This document shows positions 29,936 through 39,639 of a DNA stretch of 64,000 nucleotides, piece after piece. The position numbers and the translations under genes were made by a program. This stretch comes from Agrypnia vestita (taxonomy: Eukaryota; Arthropoda; Insecta; Trichoptera; Phryganeidae), in the NCBI GenBank assembly GCA_016648135.1, contig JADDOH010000488.1, positions 110,460-174,459 of the forward strand, written 5' to 3'. The stretch's first letter is position 1. The number at the start of each line of letters is the position of its first letter. The notes beneath the pieces were generated by a model. It did not search any database and was not told where the DNA came from. It was given only the letters and a program-made list of their open reading frames with translations.

Positions 29936-31049
29936 TTAGGTCCTTACATATGAAATTGGTGTTTTGCCGTACTGGCAAATTTGATCTCAAATATCTTCTC
30001 TTTGGTTAGGAATTCCAAATCCAAATTTATACAGCTATTTACTCATGTATTTGTGTTTTGAAAATTATAATTCATTTATTTTTTCCTCAATTGTTTTTTT
30101 CTTTGCGTCACTCAGTTTACAAAATGAAAAACTTGAAATATCGCGTTATTTACGAGTACGAGTTCCACCGTGGCACTAGTGCTGCAGAAACGGCTCGAAG
30201 GATTAATGATGTGTATGGCGACGGTGCCGCAAAAGAAAACACGGTGCGTTTTTGGTTCCAACGTTTTCGTTCTGGAAATTTCGACCTGCAGAACAAGCCC
30301 CGTGGACGGCCGGAGACCAAAGTTGATAATGAAGAATTGAAGGCTATTGTGGAAGCGGATCCATCGCAAACCACATCCGAGTTAGCTGCAGGCTGCGGTG
30401 TTAGTGATAAAATTGTTTTAATCCACTTGAAGCAAATTGATAAGGTGAAAAAGCTTGAAAGGTGGGTACCTCGCGAATTGAGTGAAGCAAATCAACAAAC
30501 GCGCGTTGACTGCTGCGTTGCATTACTCAACCGGCACAATAATGAAGGGATTTTAAATCTTAAATCTGGCCAGACGATTACGGCATATGTCTATTGTCAG
30601 CAACTGCAAACCATGATGGAAAAGAAAGCTGCTAAACAACCGAGGCTGGTTAATCGCTCTAGGCCACTGCTGCTTCATGATAACGCTAGACCACACACTG
30701 CACAACAGACGGCTACCAAATTAGAGGAGCTTCAATTGGAATGTCTAGACATCCACCGTACTCTCCGGACCTTGCCCCAACAGATTACCATTTTTTTCGA
30801 AATTTGGATAACTTCTTGCAAAGGAAAAAATTCAACTCCGATGGGGCAGTACAAACCGCCTTCAAAGATTTTATTGATTCCCGTCCGAATGGTTTTTTTA
30901 GTAAAGGGATCGATGAACTACCTATGAGATGGCAAAAGTGCATAGATAGCAATGGTACATACTTTGATTAAATAAAACTATTATAATAAAAAAAAATCGA
31001 CTTTATGTTCCTCCCATACTAAACGCCAATTTCATATGTAAGGACCTAA
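29936..31049 (+). mobile_element. Mariner transposon, decayed
   Basis: The termini are TTAGGTCCTTACATATGAAA and its inverse, with further matching to ATTGG(T/C)GTTT (about 29 bases). TA is present on both sides (29934-29935, 31050-31051), the Tc1/mariner target. It holds one transposase remnant in the same orientation. The terminal repeats are almost identical, although the gene is broken. Confidence 0.95.
30124..30971 (+). pseudogene. Mariner transposase remnant
   Basis: From ATG 30124 the N-terminal paired helix-turn-helix is present (YRVIYEYEFHRGTSAAETAR, TVRFWFQRFRSGNFDLQNKP, RGRPE). The region after LLNRHNNEGILN jumps to LKSGQTITAYVYCQQLQTMM, so the block holding the first catalytic Asp (DEKW-type) is deleted near 30555. 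The second Asp is present in LLHDNARPHTAQQ. The third lies in YSPDLAPTDYHFFRNLD, but in another frame because of a frameshift near 30743-30755. It ends GTYFD at 30971. DD34D spacing is thus partly visible but the enzyme cannot be made. Confidence 0.95.
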
Positions 31050-31564
31050 TATATGGTCAGTCCTGCTGTACGGAGTGGAATCGTGGACCCTCAAAGTGAG
31101 TAGCATGAACCGGCTGGAGGCGTTCGAAATGTGGATACATCGGAGAATGCTCCGGATACCCTGGACGGATATGGTCAGCAACACAAGAGTTCTTCAAAGA
31201 GCTAGAGTGAATAGAGAGTTGCTGACAAATATCAAAATCCGAAAGATATCGTATTTGGGTCATGTGCTCAGAGGAGAAAAATATGAATTGCTCCACCTGA
31301 TTCTTATGGGCAAGATAGAGGGTCGTAGAGGTGTTGGAAGGAGACAAATTTCCTGGCTCCGCAATATACGCGACTGGACGGGCATAAGAAGTGTTGGAGA
31401 GCTGTTTCGTGCTGCCCAGGACAGGGACGCTTTCTCTCGGGTGATAGTCAACGTTGGGGGGACCTGACATGTCACCAAAAGAAGAAGAAGAAATAACCCT
31501 GTATATCTGATGATAAATGTGTTCTTAAAATTTTGAACGCACTTTTATAAATACTCCGATTATA

Positions 31565-31830
31565 AGGTCTGTTCATCTTGAAGCCCCGACAAAGTTTTGC
31601 GTGACAAGCGACTTCGTTTTCAATACTCCTTTCATCCCACAGTGGGACAGACGGCGCGTCGCGAAGGTTTCACGTATTATATTAATAGACGTCTTTCAGC
31701 GAAGGCTTTAATTCGGCGCCTCGCCATTGGCCCGCGGGGGCCACGCCCAGAAACACCGGACCAATGCGCGGCCGTCTGCACGGTTCGATTTCGGAGATAT
31801 TGTACGACCCGCGTTTGAAATATCGCTATT
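31565..31830. promoter_or_regulatory. GC-rich single-copy island
   Basis: Contains GGCGCCTCGCCATTGGCCCG, CCAATGCGCGGCCG and TATTACGACCCG-like motifs. CCAAT-type motifs occur on both strands and no repeat partner was found. A 73-codon frame has no recognisable domain. Candidate regulatory or conserved noncoding DNA. Confidence 0.3.
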
Positions 31831-31989
31831 GCCCGTCGCTCATGAGCGGTAATCGAGAATTGACCAAAGTGTTAATTCTGACACTCGTAAGTCAACTTCG
31901 AAGTGCGTATGTAACGTTTTTTTAAAAAAACATTTTGAGATTTAAGAAACGTCTTTATCTTCGGCGTGCCGCGGTCCAAATGCGTAATT

Positions 31990-32610
31990 CTCCACGTAAC
32001 AACGTCCGTCACTAGCGCTTACAGGAGGCGCAAAAAGAGGTACGAAAAGCAATATATGTGCACGTTTGTCAATGTAGGTAACAATGTCCGTATCAAATGG
32101 CGCACATGATCATTGACGTATTATAATATAGACGCGTTTTTCCCATACTAGCCGGCTTTCATATGTAGCAAATATCGCATTCAAAGAGACAACACATCAC
32201 ATGATCAAGTAATCACGTAAAAATCAGGTAATTTGAAGTAACGGTGACTAAAATATCATACCCATTCTTACAATAGTGTACGATACTCTGCTCTCTTTTC
32301 CCCGGGACTTTTTTTTCGACGTAGCGTCGCGCCCGATCACAAAGAAGGTCCGATCGATAACGAATGCAAGTAAGGCAATTTACTTACTTTAGACTTGCCA
32401 AGATTTCACGCTTGTGACGCATCTACAGTTTATTTTATCATTGCACATGATGATGAGGTGTAAAAAACAGAACGGAAAATATAATTTTTCACGTAACAAT
32501 GTCCGCCACTGACGCTGCCAGACGGCGCAAATAATGATGAAGCATAAAATGAAAAAGATGCGCACGATTCTCAATGTAACATGTCCGTCACTAACAGCAG
32601 TCAACTGTTA
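31990..32610 (+). repeat. Two diverged direct repeats (CACGTAAC...TGTCCG)
   Basis: CACGTAACAACGTCCGTCAC (31994-32013) with GGCGCAAA, and CACGTAACAATGTCCGCCAC (32489-32508) with GGCGCAAA. Each is followed by a GTCAATGTA / CTCAATGTA block and TGTCCGT. The spacer between is AT-rich. Function unknown. Confidence 0.5.
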
Positions 32611-33119
32611 AATGTCAAGGGAAGAAATTAATAAAGTAGAACTAAAAAAACTGCTGTTTTTATTTCCATATGTATGATTATGGAGTTCCATGAAGATAAA
32701 CTCACCTCCGAAATGATATTTTATTTTGTGCCTGTATTACCTGTTATCTGCCAAAATCCCCCGAATGAAATGTCATAATATCCAACGTTCTTACTTGTAT
32801 AGTGTACATGTAGTAGCCTAACCTAACCTAAGTCTGGCTGTCGCTGACTCCTACTCTGTATAGCGTCGTATCGTTTTCATTTGAATATTTAGGTTCAGGT
32901 CATGGCTGCACAATTCTTCATCTTTCTTCACGCGGAAGAATCAGTTACCATCAATAACCATCACGAGTCTACCTAACCTAACCTAACCTAACCTAACCGA
33001 GGTATGCATCGTTTAGTTTACGAGTAGGTTTTTTTAAATTTTTATTTTATTTCTTTAATTTCTTAAGTTAGTTAATATTACAGTTTGTACAATAACTAGT
33101 ATTTAACACTTTTCTTCTT
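32611..33119. other. AT-rich spacer with short CCTAA runs
   Basis: Only CCTAACCTAACC-type runs at 32817-32828 and 32974-32999 stand out, the insect telomere motif in interstitial form. Confidence 0.5.
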
Positions 33120-34170
33120 AAATTCTTAAATCTTACTAATGTACTATCCATAATAACCTATATATATATTTTACATCTAATCTAATCTATGGTACAATCT
33201 ATAATTAATAATACATCTTGTTTTCTACAATTCTATACTATTTTTACAATAATTATAGCATTTCTTTTTAAATTATTCATCTTATTTATAATCTTCACGT
33301 TTTCTGTCATCTCATCGTATATTTTTACACCTCTGTACATCAGACAATTCTGTGTGTATACTTTTTTCTTATATGGCAATCTTATTCTATTCCTATTTCT
33401 GGTGTTATATGTATGCACATCACTATTTGCAATAATTTTGTTCAAAAAATATTTTGGCATTTTGTTATTGAAAATTTTATGTATAAATATGAGAACGTTA
33501 TAAATAAATAACTATTTTTTTAATTTCCATTCAATTGAGTGCTTTTCTCATTTCTTCAATTCTAGTGTATTTACTTTTTACTCCCTTAATATTAACTCGT
33601 GGCGTCTGCTTGCTTGCTTGCCGGCTTGCCGTCGAAAAAACTTTGGATCGATTTTTAACCCTTTTCTCGTGATTCAATCAAGCTGAAACTTGGCAAGTAG
33701 ACTCGTGGCGACGATCAAGAAGATCTATTAAATTTTCGTTAAAAAATAAATAAATTATAGTATAATTTCAGATTTTTAGAAATTTTATTGTTTTTTTCAA
33801 ATTGGAATCATTGGAAAAGTTAGATTTGAATTTCGAAAATCTAAATTGACTGACAAATGTTTTGAGAATTTAATCTTCAAAGCATGAAGTGTCTTATCAA
33901 AGCTCAAAACATCTGACATTTTAGAAATATACTAAATTACTGTAAGTTTAGTGTTATGTTATACGTTTTAATTCGGCTTTAATTTTTGTTATATTTTACA
34001 AAGAAAGGGAGTATAATAAAAACTTGTTTTTTATGGCTTACTTTTTTTTAAATATGATTCTCATTGCCCTGTTTTGCATCACTTGTAGTTTCTTGATGTT
34101 TCTTTCATTGGCCAGATACAAGACCGTAGCATAATAGTTTATGCTAGTTTACCATTAGTTCTGAATGCGA
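33120..34170 (-). pseudogene. LINE RT C-terminus, minus strand, split by E5
   Basis: Upstream half (34050-34150, minus strand): INYYATVLYLANERNIKKLQ, VMQNRAMRII. Downstream half (33233-33575): KYTRIEEMRKALN, KMPKYFLNKIIANSDVHTYN, TRNRNRIRLPYKKKVYTQNC, LMYRGVKIYDEMTENVK. These are consecutive parts of one CR1/Jockey-type RT tail. E5 lies exactly between them. Stop codons and a frameshift are present near 33490-33540. Confidence 0.75.
33575..34048 (+). mobile_element. Family E repeat, copy E5 (defines the ends)
   Basis: Inserted in a LINE, so the true limits can be read. It starts at about CTTTTTACTCCC (33574-33585) and ends after ATGGCTTACTTTTTTTT (about 34048), not at the inner AAAGGGAGT. 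The core is as in E3 but lacks part of the middle (GTTTGATTACGGCGGC block). Confidence 0.85.
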
Positions 34171-34179
34171 AATAACTAA

Positions 34180-34835
34180 CTAATAATAGGCAGGGAGGAT
34201 GGAACGTCTCACCTTCTGTCAGGACAGCCAAATCTCGCTTTATCTACATCCACACAACTTCGCAACCAATTTCGCTGATTCTTGAGGCTCCAAGATGATA
34301 ATGTGTTTAACCTGGTAATCAAGACTTTCTACATATCTGTCTCACTTTCACTTTTGCCCCTACAACTAGGGAATGCAATCCCGAGTCGGGACAGCACTTT
34401 CGGGATCCTCGAGATTAGAATTTCCAATTTTTTGTTTTGTTTATAGAGCTGAATAGCAATTAACGACACCACCTTGCATTTTTATATCAGCAATTTTAAT
34501 AAAATGTTCATTATTCATCATCGCTTTCAAGTTTTTGTAGGCGTTTTTACAAGCATCAATCAGTCAATGTAGTAGAGTTAGTAGAGGTTTTTATTACTAT
34601 GTTAAGTTGATAAAAAACAGCATATTATTCAAAGCTACTTTCATTATTTGAATGTGACATGAACGTAAGTTTTAAGTACTTACTAAAAGCTCTATAGACA
34701 CATACACAAGTAAACATACAAAACATAAAAAATGTTGATCAATCCCGATAAACTCGTCCGGTTTTCGGTTCGGGATTGATCTCGTAAAATCGAACGAAGG
34801 ATGGAAGAGATGAAGGCTCAAGAAGAAGTTGATGT
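34180..34835. other. Unassigned segment with a short hairpin
   Basis: No gene recognised. GATCAATCCCG (34738-34748) is inverted as CGGGATTGATC (34770-34780), a hairpin with 11-base arms. Confidence 0.3.
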
Positions 34836-34839
34836 ATAT

Positions 34840-35200
34840 CGTTTATAAATATTAGGAAAACATACGTGAAGTTTGTCGAGTTTTTGGTTATCGTAGAATA
34901 TCATTTTAATTAATTATGGCGGAGTAATTTTATTGTGGTCGGGATAACTTTTAACAGCAGCGAAGTTCCCCTCCCTACTCCGCAGAAATCTTGATTAAAA
35001 ACAACTTTGTTAATTGGGGTGAGCCCGTGATGGATGGCTTCTCAACTGAACACCATTTTGCACCCTCGAAACACCATGACTCGTGCAAATAACTTCTCCG
35101 ATATTATAAAATTAGGTTGTTTGGATAATAATTGCGGGCCTCGTTCTCTGAAATCTAACCTTAAGTTGTGAGAGTAAATTCAAATTAAAATTTTGAGTTT
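34840..35200. promoter_or_regulatory. Unique segment with homeodomain-like sites
   Basis: No repeat partner. Contains TTTAATTAATTATGG, AACTTTGTTAATTGG and GTGCAAATAAC (octamer-like). Candidate noncoding regulatory DNA, from motif style only. Confidence 0.2.
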
Positions 35201-35309
35201 AAAATTAAACAAATTTTGAATAATAAGCTCACCACACTTTTCTATGTTTATACCATAAAAATATATATCTTCTTCTTCTTCTTTTTTTTAGTAGAACTGT
35301 GCTACAGAA

Positions 35310-35850
35310 AACAACGCCTCCTGGGCCCATTTCTAAACAAAATGCGCATACGCATTTTGTTTAGAAATGGGTTTGGTCAATTATATGTTTTTATTTATTT
35401 TCATAGATGGCGGTAAAGTGCCGCCATACATATTGTATTAAAACTTTCAATAAATATTTAAAAATAATCACATAAATTACATAAAATTTGAAAATTTAAA
35501 TCATTAAGGGTAGTTATTGTTTTCATTAATGTAAAAAAATTAAGTATTTATTGGATAGTTTCGAAGATATAAACCAAAATATATCAAAGTTACAAGACGC
35601 CTGACACCAGCTTCGCAACATATATACAAAATCAGAAGCATCGGCTGGTAGCGTGCGTATTCGCTGTGATGGCACTTGCTGGACATTGATTTTTTTATAA
35701 ACGATAATTTTTTGTCCATCGCGCATGCTCCGCGCGCATTCATTGGTTAAATGAAATGCGCGCGTCTTATTTTCTGTTACACATTTCCGTCCCTTTTCAC
35801 GAAATCACTGCCACAGATGGCAGGAAAGCGAGAGGAAAGATGCTACACAT
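35310..35850 (+). repeat. Family P repeat, copy 1, with a perfect palindrome
   Basis: Shares with 61375-61835 (opposite strand) the blocks GTCAATTATATGTTTTTATT, CATTAAGGGTAGTTATTG, TTATTGGATAGTTTCGAAGA and TGGACATTGATTT. At its left, 35326-35371 is a perfect inverted repeat: 21-base arms starting CCCATTTCTAAACAAAATGC around CATA. Frames inside are not gene-like. Confidence 0.75.
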
Positions 35851-36059
35851 TAATAAATAAAATATATAATATACAGGCAGTGCCCGACACGGCCGCAATT
35901 ATTCGTGAGACCGCCAATCGTGTTGGTAAATTGAAGTTAAATATAAAATATATTTAACTTCAGATTATAGAGAGATAAAATGTAGTTCTAAACAATATTT
36001 TTATATGTTTGTCTTACATGTTTAACTTGCACACCTTGTTTGTATTCTCAGTACTAAGA

Positions 36060-36255
36060 AAGTATTTAAGTATCCCTTACCGTAAAGGCAGCGTTCGTAA
36101 AAACGCATCGCTCGACCATTTTTTCGTCGACTTTAGTTGCAAAATAGGTCACTATGAACAGCCCTTTTATTTTTAGAGGATAATATAAAAGCCATATCCA
36201 CCCTCAAAGTCCATTCTAAATATTGGTGAAAGTATTTTCGAAATCAGGTGAGTAT
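36060..36255 (+). repeat. Family T repeat, copy 6, left part
   Basis: AAGTATCCCTTACCGTAAAG, GCAGCGTTCGTAAAAACGCA, TTTAGTTGCAAAATAGGTCA, ATTGGTGAAAGTATTTTCGA, AATCAGGTGAGTA. It joins head and tail parts that are separate elsewhere, showing that both belong to one family. It resumes at 36540-36600 (TCGGATAAGTACTTTCGGAG). Confidence 0.75.
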
Positions 36256-36539
36256 TTAACATGTGTTAATTGAAACAGATGCAGAAAAGCCCGAAGATGT
36301 AATTAGTACATATTGCACACTGGCGACCTCTATCGTAGAAGGAGTGAGCACTTCGCAATAAAGCGCGTATAATTTACGACCTCGGAAGAAATAACCAATT
36401 TGACCTTCACCGTATAGGACGCTTTCCTGATGGCGCTGGATGAGACTTCAGCGAAACGCCGAAATTTGCTTCTCAGTGAAATATACGGTTCGATTAACAC
36501 ATAAATATGTCGAACGACAGTAATAGTAACCTTAACTCT
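36256..36539 (+). mobile_element. Short insertion in family T, with hammerhead-like core
   Basis: A ~284 bp insert divides the T copy at GTGAGTA / ATAAGTA. It contains GGCGACCTCTATCGTAGAAG and CTGATGGCGCTG...CAGCGAAACG (36427-36457). CGCTG and CAGCG pair next to GAAAC, but the catalytic-core A before stem II reads G. Resembles a terminal piece of a Penelope-like element. Confidence 0.45.
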
Positions 36540-36629
36540 TTAATAATCGGATAAGTACTTTCGGAGATTACCTTTTACATCCCTTAACTTCAAAACTTTA
36601 TTTTTTATAATGTTAGTAAAGACTACTTC

Positions 36630-36985
36630 TTCTTGTTCCTCAGCCTTTATTTCTCCACTGCTGGATACAGGCCTCCTCCATACCCTTCCATCCTTCCTTG
36701 TTGTTTAATAGTAATTTAGCCATATCTTCCCCCCACAGCGGCTATATATTCTGACGTTTCTTTTATTCTCCTAAGACCTCCACTTCACCGCTCTGGAAGT
36801 CCATCTTGTAGCATCATGCCTTGAAAAATGCCATTTTAACTGGACCACACAATCCGTGATATCCACTAATCTAGTTCTGCCTAATTTCGTCATTTCTAAT
36901 TCTATCTCTAAGGCTTACTCCAAGCATGGATCTCTCCATGGACCGTCGCGTGCATTTGAGCTTTTCTACACTTTTATTTGTAAGG
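36630..36985 (-). pseudogene. LINE RT C-terminus, minus strand
   Basis: Minus strand: VEKLKCTRRSMERSMLGVSL (36900-36970), with WISRIVWSS and WRSGEVEVLGE pieces, then NNKEGWKGMEEACIQQWRN near 36650-36700. Same family as 16960-17725. Many stops; old copy. Confidence 0.65.
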
Positions 36986-37072
36986 AATTTATTCGTTGTG
37001 GACCGAGAGACAACGAAATTATTATATATAGATAGCTGCCATTAAGACCTATCAGACCTATTTCGGCAGCAG

Positions 37073-37300
37073 CTATCCCTTGTCGCGAAGCGACTACCAT
37101 AACCGACAGCATGGCCTGGTAGCAAGCAGACACCGTGCAGTGGCCACCATTGGCTGCGAATCGCCCACCATAGCCGCCATTAGTATCTGCTATTGTCGAC
37201 AGCCGAGTGTAGACACCAATGGCCGCGCAGCGGTCACTGCCAGCCGCGAAGCGGCTACTATAATCTACCAGTTGTCGCGCAGCGGCCTAGATAGCCGATT
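37073..37300. repeat. Cluster of short GCGAAGCG-type palindromes
   Basis: At least six diverged copies of a ~20 base hairpin such as GTCGCGAAGCGACTACCATA, GCCGCGAAGCGGCTACTATA, GCCGCGCAGCGGTCACTGCC and GTCGCGCAGCGGCCTAGATA. CG-rich arms enclose an AA or CA loop, and the spacers are ACCAT/ACTAT. No protein function is apparent. Confidence 0.6.
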
Positions 37301-37319
37301 GCTTAACTGCTAGTGATAA

Positions 37320-37935
37320 ATAAATTTATTTATTTATTTAAAAAAATCCTTGTTTACAAATAAAGATACTTAATACTAATTTAACAATAAAACATAAGAT
37401 AAATTACACATTTTTTTTGTTTTGTTTAATTTGTGGATTATGCCACTCTACTAGGCTACGCCTGTCCCAGAGTGGCGTTATAGAACACAATTATAATATT
37501 TTTTCGAGTTCGTCAGTAGTATTTATTTTCATAAGGTAGTTATTATGTATCTACAGAGTATCAAGTGGAATGTTAGTGAAAGTTGAGTTAGTCATAAGTC
37601 CAAGTGTAAATATGTGTAGAATAATTGTTTAATGTAAAAATGGTTAAAGTTTTGTTTAAGATTATTTTTTTATTTTCCTTAATTAATTAATTAATTTATA
37701 TAGGTATATATTTTTATTTAAAGACATTATTACGCAATTACAGTAAGTAAATTTTCATTTGCTGTTCTACCTTTGGAGGTAAGCCAGTTGTTTGCTAAAG
37801 CTTTTATTTTATTAATTTAGTATATTCTGATTTCCGGGAAGTCTGTTTTAAATATGTTAAATATTTTAGGCCCTATGTACGAGTAATTTTTCTGTCCATA
37901 TGTTGTCACGGTATTTCGTCATGGTTTCGTAATGT
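37320..37935 (-). repeat. 3' UTR and TAAA tail of CR1/Jockey-type LINE
   Basis: Shared with 28819-29340. It ends (minus-strand 3' end) in a TTTATTTATTTATTT run at 37326-37341. Includes AGAGTGGCGTTATAGAACAC and AAGCCAGTTGTTTGC. Confidence 0.75.
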
Positions 37936-38866
37936 TTATCTAGTATTATGTGAATGCGAGTTACTGGTTGCTGTTAGGTGATTTGTGTTTCTGATGTAGA
38001 AGGTGAGGGTAGACTTAACGAACAGCTGTCTAACGTCCAATACATCAAATTCTGTGAATAGTCTGTCTGATTGGTATGTAAATGGTTTCTTATTAATGAC
38101 TCGGAGCAAGGTTTTTTGTGCCGTTATAGCTAGTTTTAATGTGGTTTTGTAAGTACCTCCCCAACTTGGAATCGCATAGTTCAAAAATGACTGGGCAAGA
38201 GCATAATAGATAGTTTTGAGTTGCTGTTTATTAAAAATATTACGTATGGATTTAAAAAGGTAAATGAGTTTTAAAAGTTTTCCCGATAATAGTTCAATGT
38301 GAAGTTTCCAGTTTAGGTGCCTGTCTATTATGATTCCCAAGTATTTCACACTATCTGCATTTTTCAAGGGGGTGCAATCACAGTTTTGGTGTTGGCAATC
38401 ATGCATAGTCAATTTTAAATCGCTAGATGGCTGCCCTCTTTTATCTATGCTGAATGTCAAATACTTAGTTTTTTTGAGATTGACTGTTAGCAAATTATTT
38501 TCCAGCCAGTGTTTTACTATGTTGCAACCCAGTTCAGCTGCTTTGAAAACAAGATCCCATGATGAAGCGTGGAACAGGAGTATTGTATCGTCTGCAAAAC
38601 TAACTACTTTCCCCCCCGTTGTTAGCTTGCATAAATCGTTTATGTATAGGAGGAATAAAACAGGTCCTAGTGTACTTCCTTGAGGGACTCCGTATTTGAT
38701 GTAATGTTCGTCACTTTTAGTTTTGTCAAGTTGTGTAAATTGTGTTCTGTCTGTAAGGCAAGTTTTGAACCAGTTGTAACTTGCTTCCGAAAGTCCAGTC
38801 TGTTTTAGTTTGTGAAGCATTTTTTCATGTGAAACTGTGTCAAAAGCTTTCATGTCTAGTGCATAA
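37936..38866 (-). pseudogene. CR1/Jockey-type LINE reverse transcriptase, 5'-truncated
   Basis: An open 310-residue frame: ALDMKAFDTVSHEKMLHKL (block with the first catalytic Asp), YGVPQGSTLGPVLFLLYIND, VVSFADDTILLF (FADD catalytic pair), LLTVNLKKTKYLTF, KYLGIIIDRHLNWKLHI (thumb), YYALAQSFLNYAIPSWGG, and a QLFVKSTLTFY tail before the stop. The N-terminal half (endonuclease, fingers) is gone; the 5' break is near 38866, where family Q sequence begins. The undamaged frame suggests a fairly recent insertion. Its 3' end exists again at 28819-29580. Confidence 0.9.
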
Positions 38867-39035
38867 ATGCACATATATTTTCTTTACTTGTATTTACTAA
38901 TTAATAAATATATAGGTATTAGCTTTTTAAATTATGATGTTAATTTCTGTCGATGCTCAATTGATGTGTTTAATTGTGAGATGTCAAATGTGACACATCA
39001 TATTATGCGACTGCTGTAAGGTTCGCTCGTATTTT
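38866..39035 (+). repeat. Family Q repeat, copy 1
   Basis: ATGCACATATATTTTCTTTA, CTTGTATTTACTAATTAATA, then GCGACTGCTGTAAGGTTCGC. A close relative is at 61870-62030 (ATGCACATACATTTTCTTTA, CTACTGTAAGGCTCGC). Its ACTGTAAG motif is also part of the 115 bp tandem unit at 62600-62965. Confidence 0.65.
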
Positions 39036-39325
39036 CCCTGTTAATGTCTCTACCCCAATGTGTGTACCCATAAGTAATCAATTATTTTTGGCGTGGAATG
39101 TTTGCTTCAGTAAAGTGAACGTGTAAAGACGTGTTTTATACGCAATACTATAATCCGTGGTCTTGTGACTTGTGACAATTAAATTAATTTTTTAAAACTA
39201 AGGATTTTATCTGTCTTATGTTATTTTTTAAATTTATATTCTGTATATTTGTAAAGCCCATACGGGCGTTAAATAAATAAATAAATGTTGGTACTTAGTG
39301 CCCATTTTACTGCAATTCGATTGAT
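39036..39325. other. AT-rich spacer
   Basis: Nothing recognised apart from an AATAAATAAATAAATG microsatellite near 39270. Confidence 0.3.
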
Positions 39326-39329
39326 TCCT

Positions 39330-39590
39330 TACGGGTACACCCAATATGTCTACGCGAGGATCTCAAGGAGTCGCTAATCGTGTTGAGAACGGGAGGGCAG
39401 GCCTGGGGGAGGAGCGCCGCGGCGCCGGCGGCAGTGCCCGCGCCGATCTGCCGGCGTCCGGACGTCTCGGCCCGCGACGCTCGCGACGCCTGATTGTCTG
39501 TTTACCGGCAGCGCGCGTCTGTCAGCTGACCTGCCCCAAAACAGCGTAAACAATGTAAATCCCCGTAAACTTCGCGCGTAATTATAAATT
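39330..39590. promoter_or_regulatory. CpG-rich single-copy island
   Basis: The most GC-rich stretch of the window (GCGCCGCGGCGCCGGCGGCA). It also holds CAGCTGAC and GTAAACAATGTAAA, which resemble an E-box and forkhead sites. No repeat partner. The 67-codon plus frame (39346-39549) has no domain. Candidate promoter or enhancer. Confidence 0.35.
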
Positions 39591-39639
39591 TAAGGGTGAC
39601 TCTAGGCGACACTTGAAGTCGGGAAGAAGAGTATTATTT

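Larger units (their letters stand above)
29696..31490 (+). pseudogene. LINE RT C-terminus interrupted by mariner
   Basis: Left part reads ARLTLNGAGIERVTKFKYLG, SILAEDLDPETEVKCRI, LRQRLVKCYI. After the mariner it continues WSVLLYGVESWTLKVSSMNR, LEAFEMWIHRRMLRIPWTDM, YLGHVLRGEKYE, GRRQISWLRNIRDWTGI, ending NVGGT. With one TA removed the two halves join in frame. It is flanked by AAATAACCC at 29687-29695 and 31491-31499, a 9-base target duplication in FB4, and ends in GAAGAAGAAG. The clade is RTE- or CR1-like by motif only. Confidence 0.85.
27751..31505. mobile_element. Foldback FB4 with three nested insertions
   Basis: The left terminus ACAGGGTTATTTGAAAAAC is at 27751 and the matching right terminus is split between 29640-29695 (ATAGTCCTGCGAGG...AAATAACCC) and 31491-31505 (AAATAACCCTGTATA). 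Arm segments of the element lie at 27751-27859, 28505-28818 and 29581-29695. The gaps hold a SANT-derived element, a minus-strand LINE and a plus-strand LINE that holds a mariner. Confidence 0.8.

Noticed and set aside
30124..30971. A working mariner transposase
   Set aside because: The block with the first catalytic Asp is deleted and a frameshift precedes the third; it cannot encode an enzyme.
39346..39549. ORF of 67 codons in the CpG-rich island
   Set aside because: Arg/Gly/Ala-rich frame expected by chance in GC-rich DNA; no domain or splice context.
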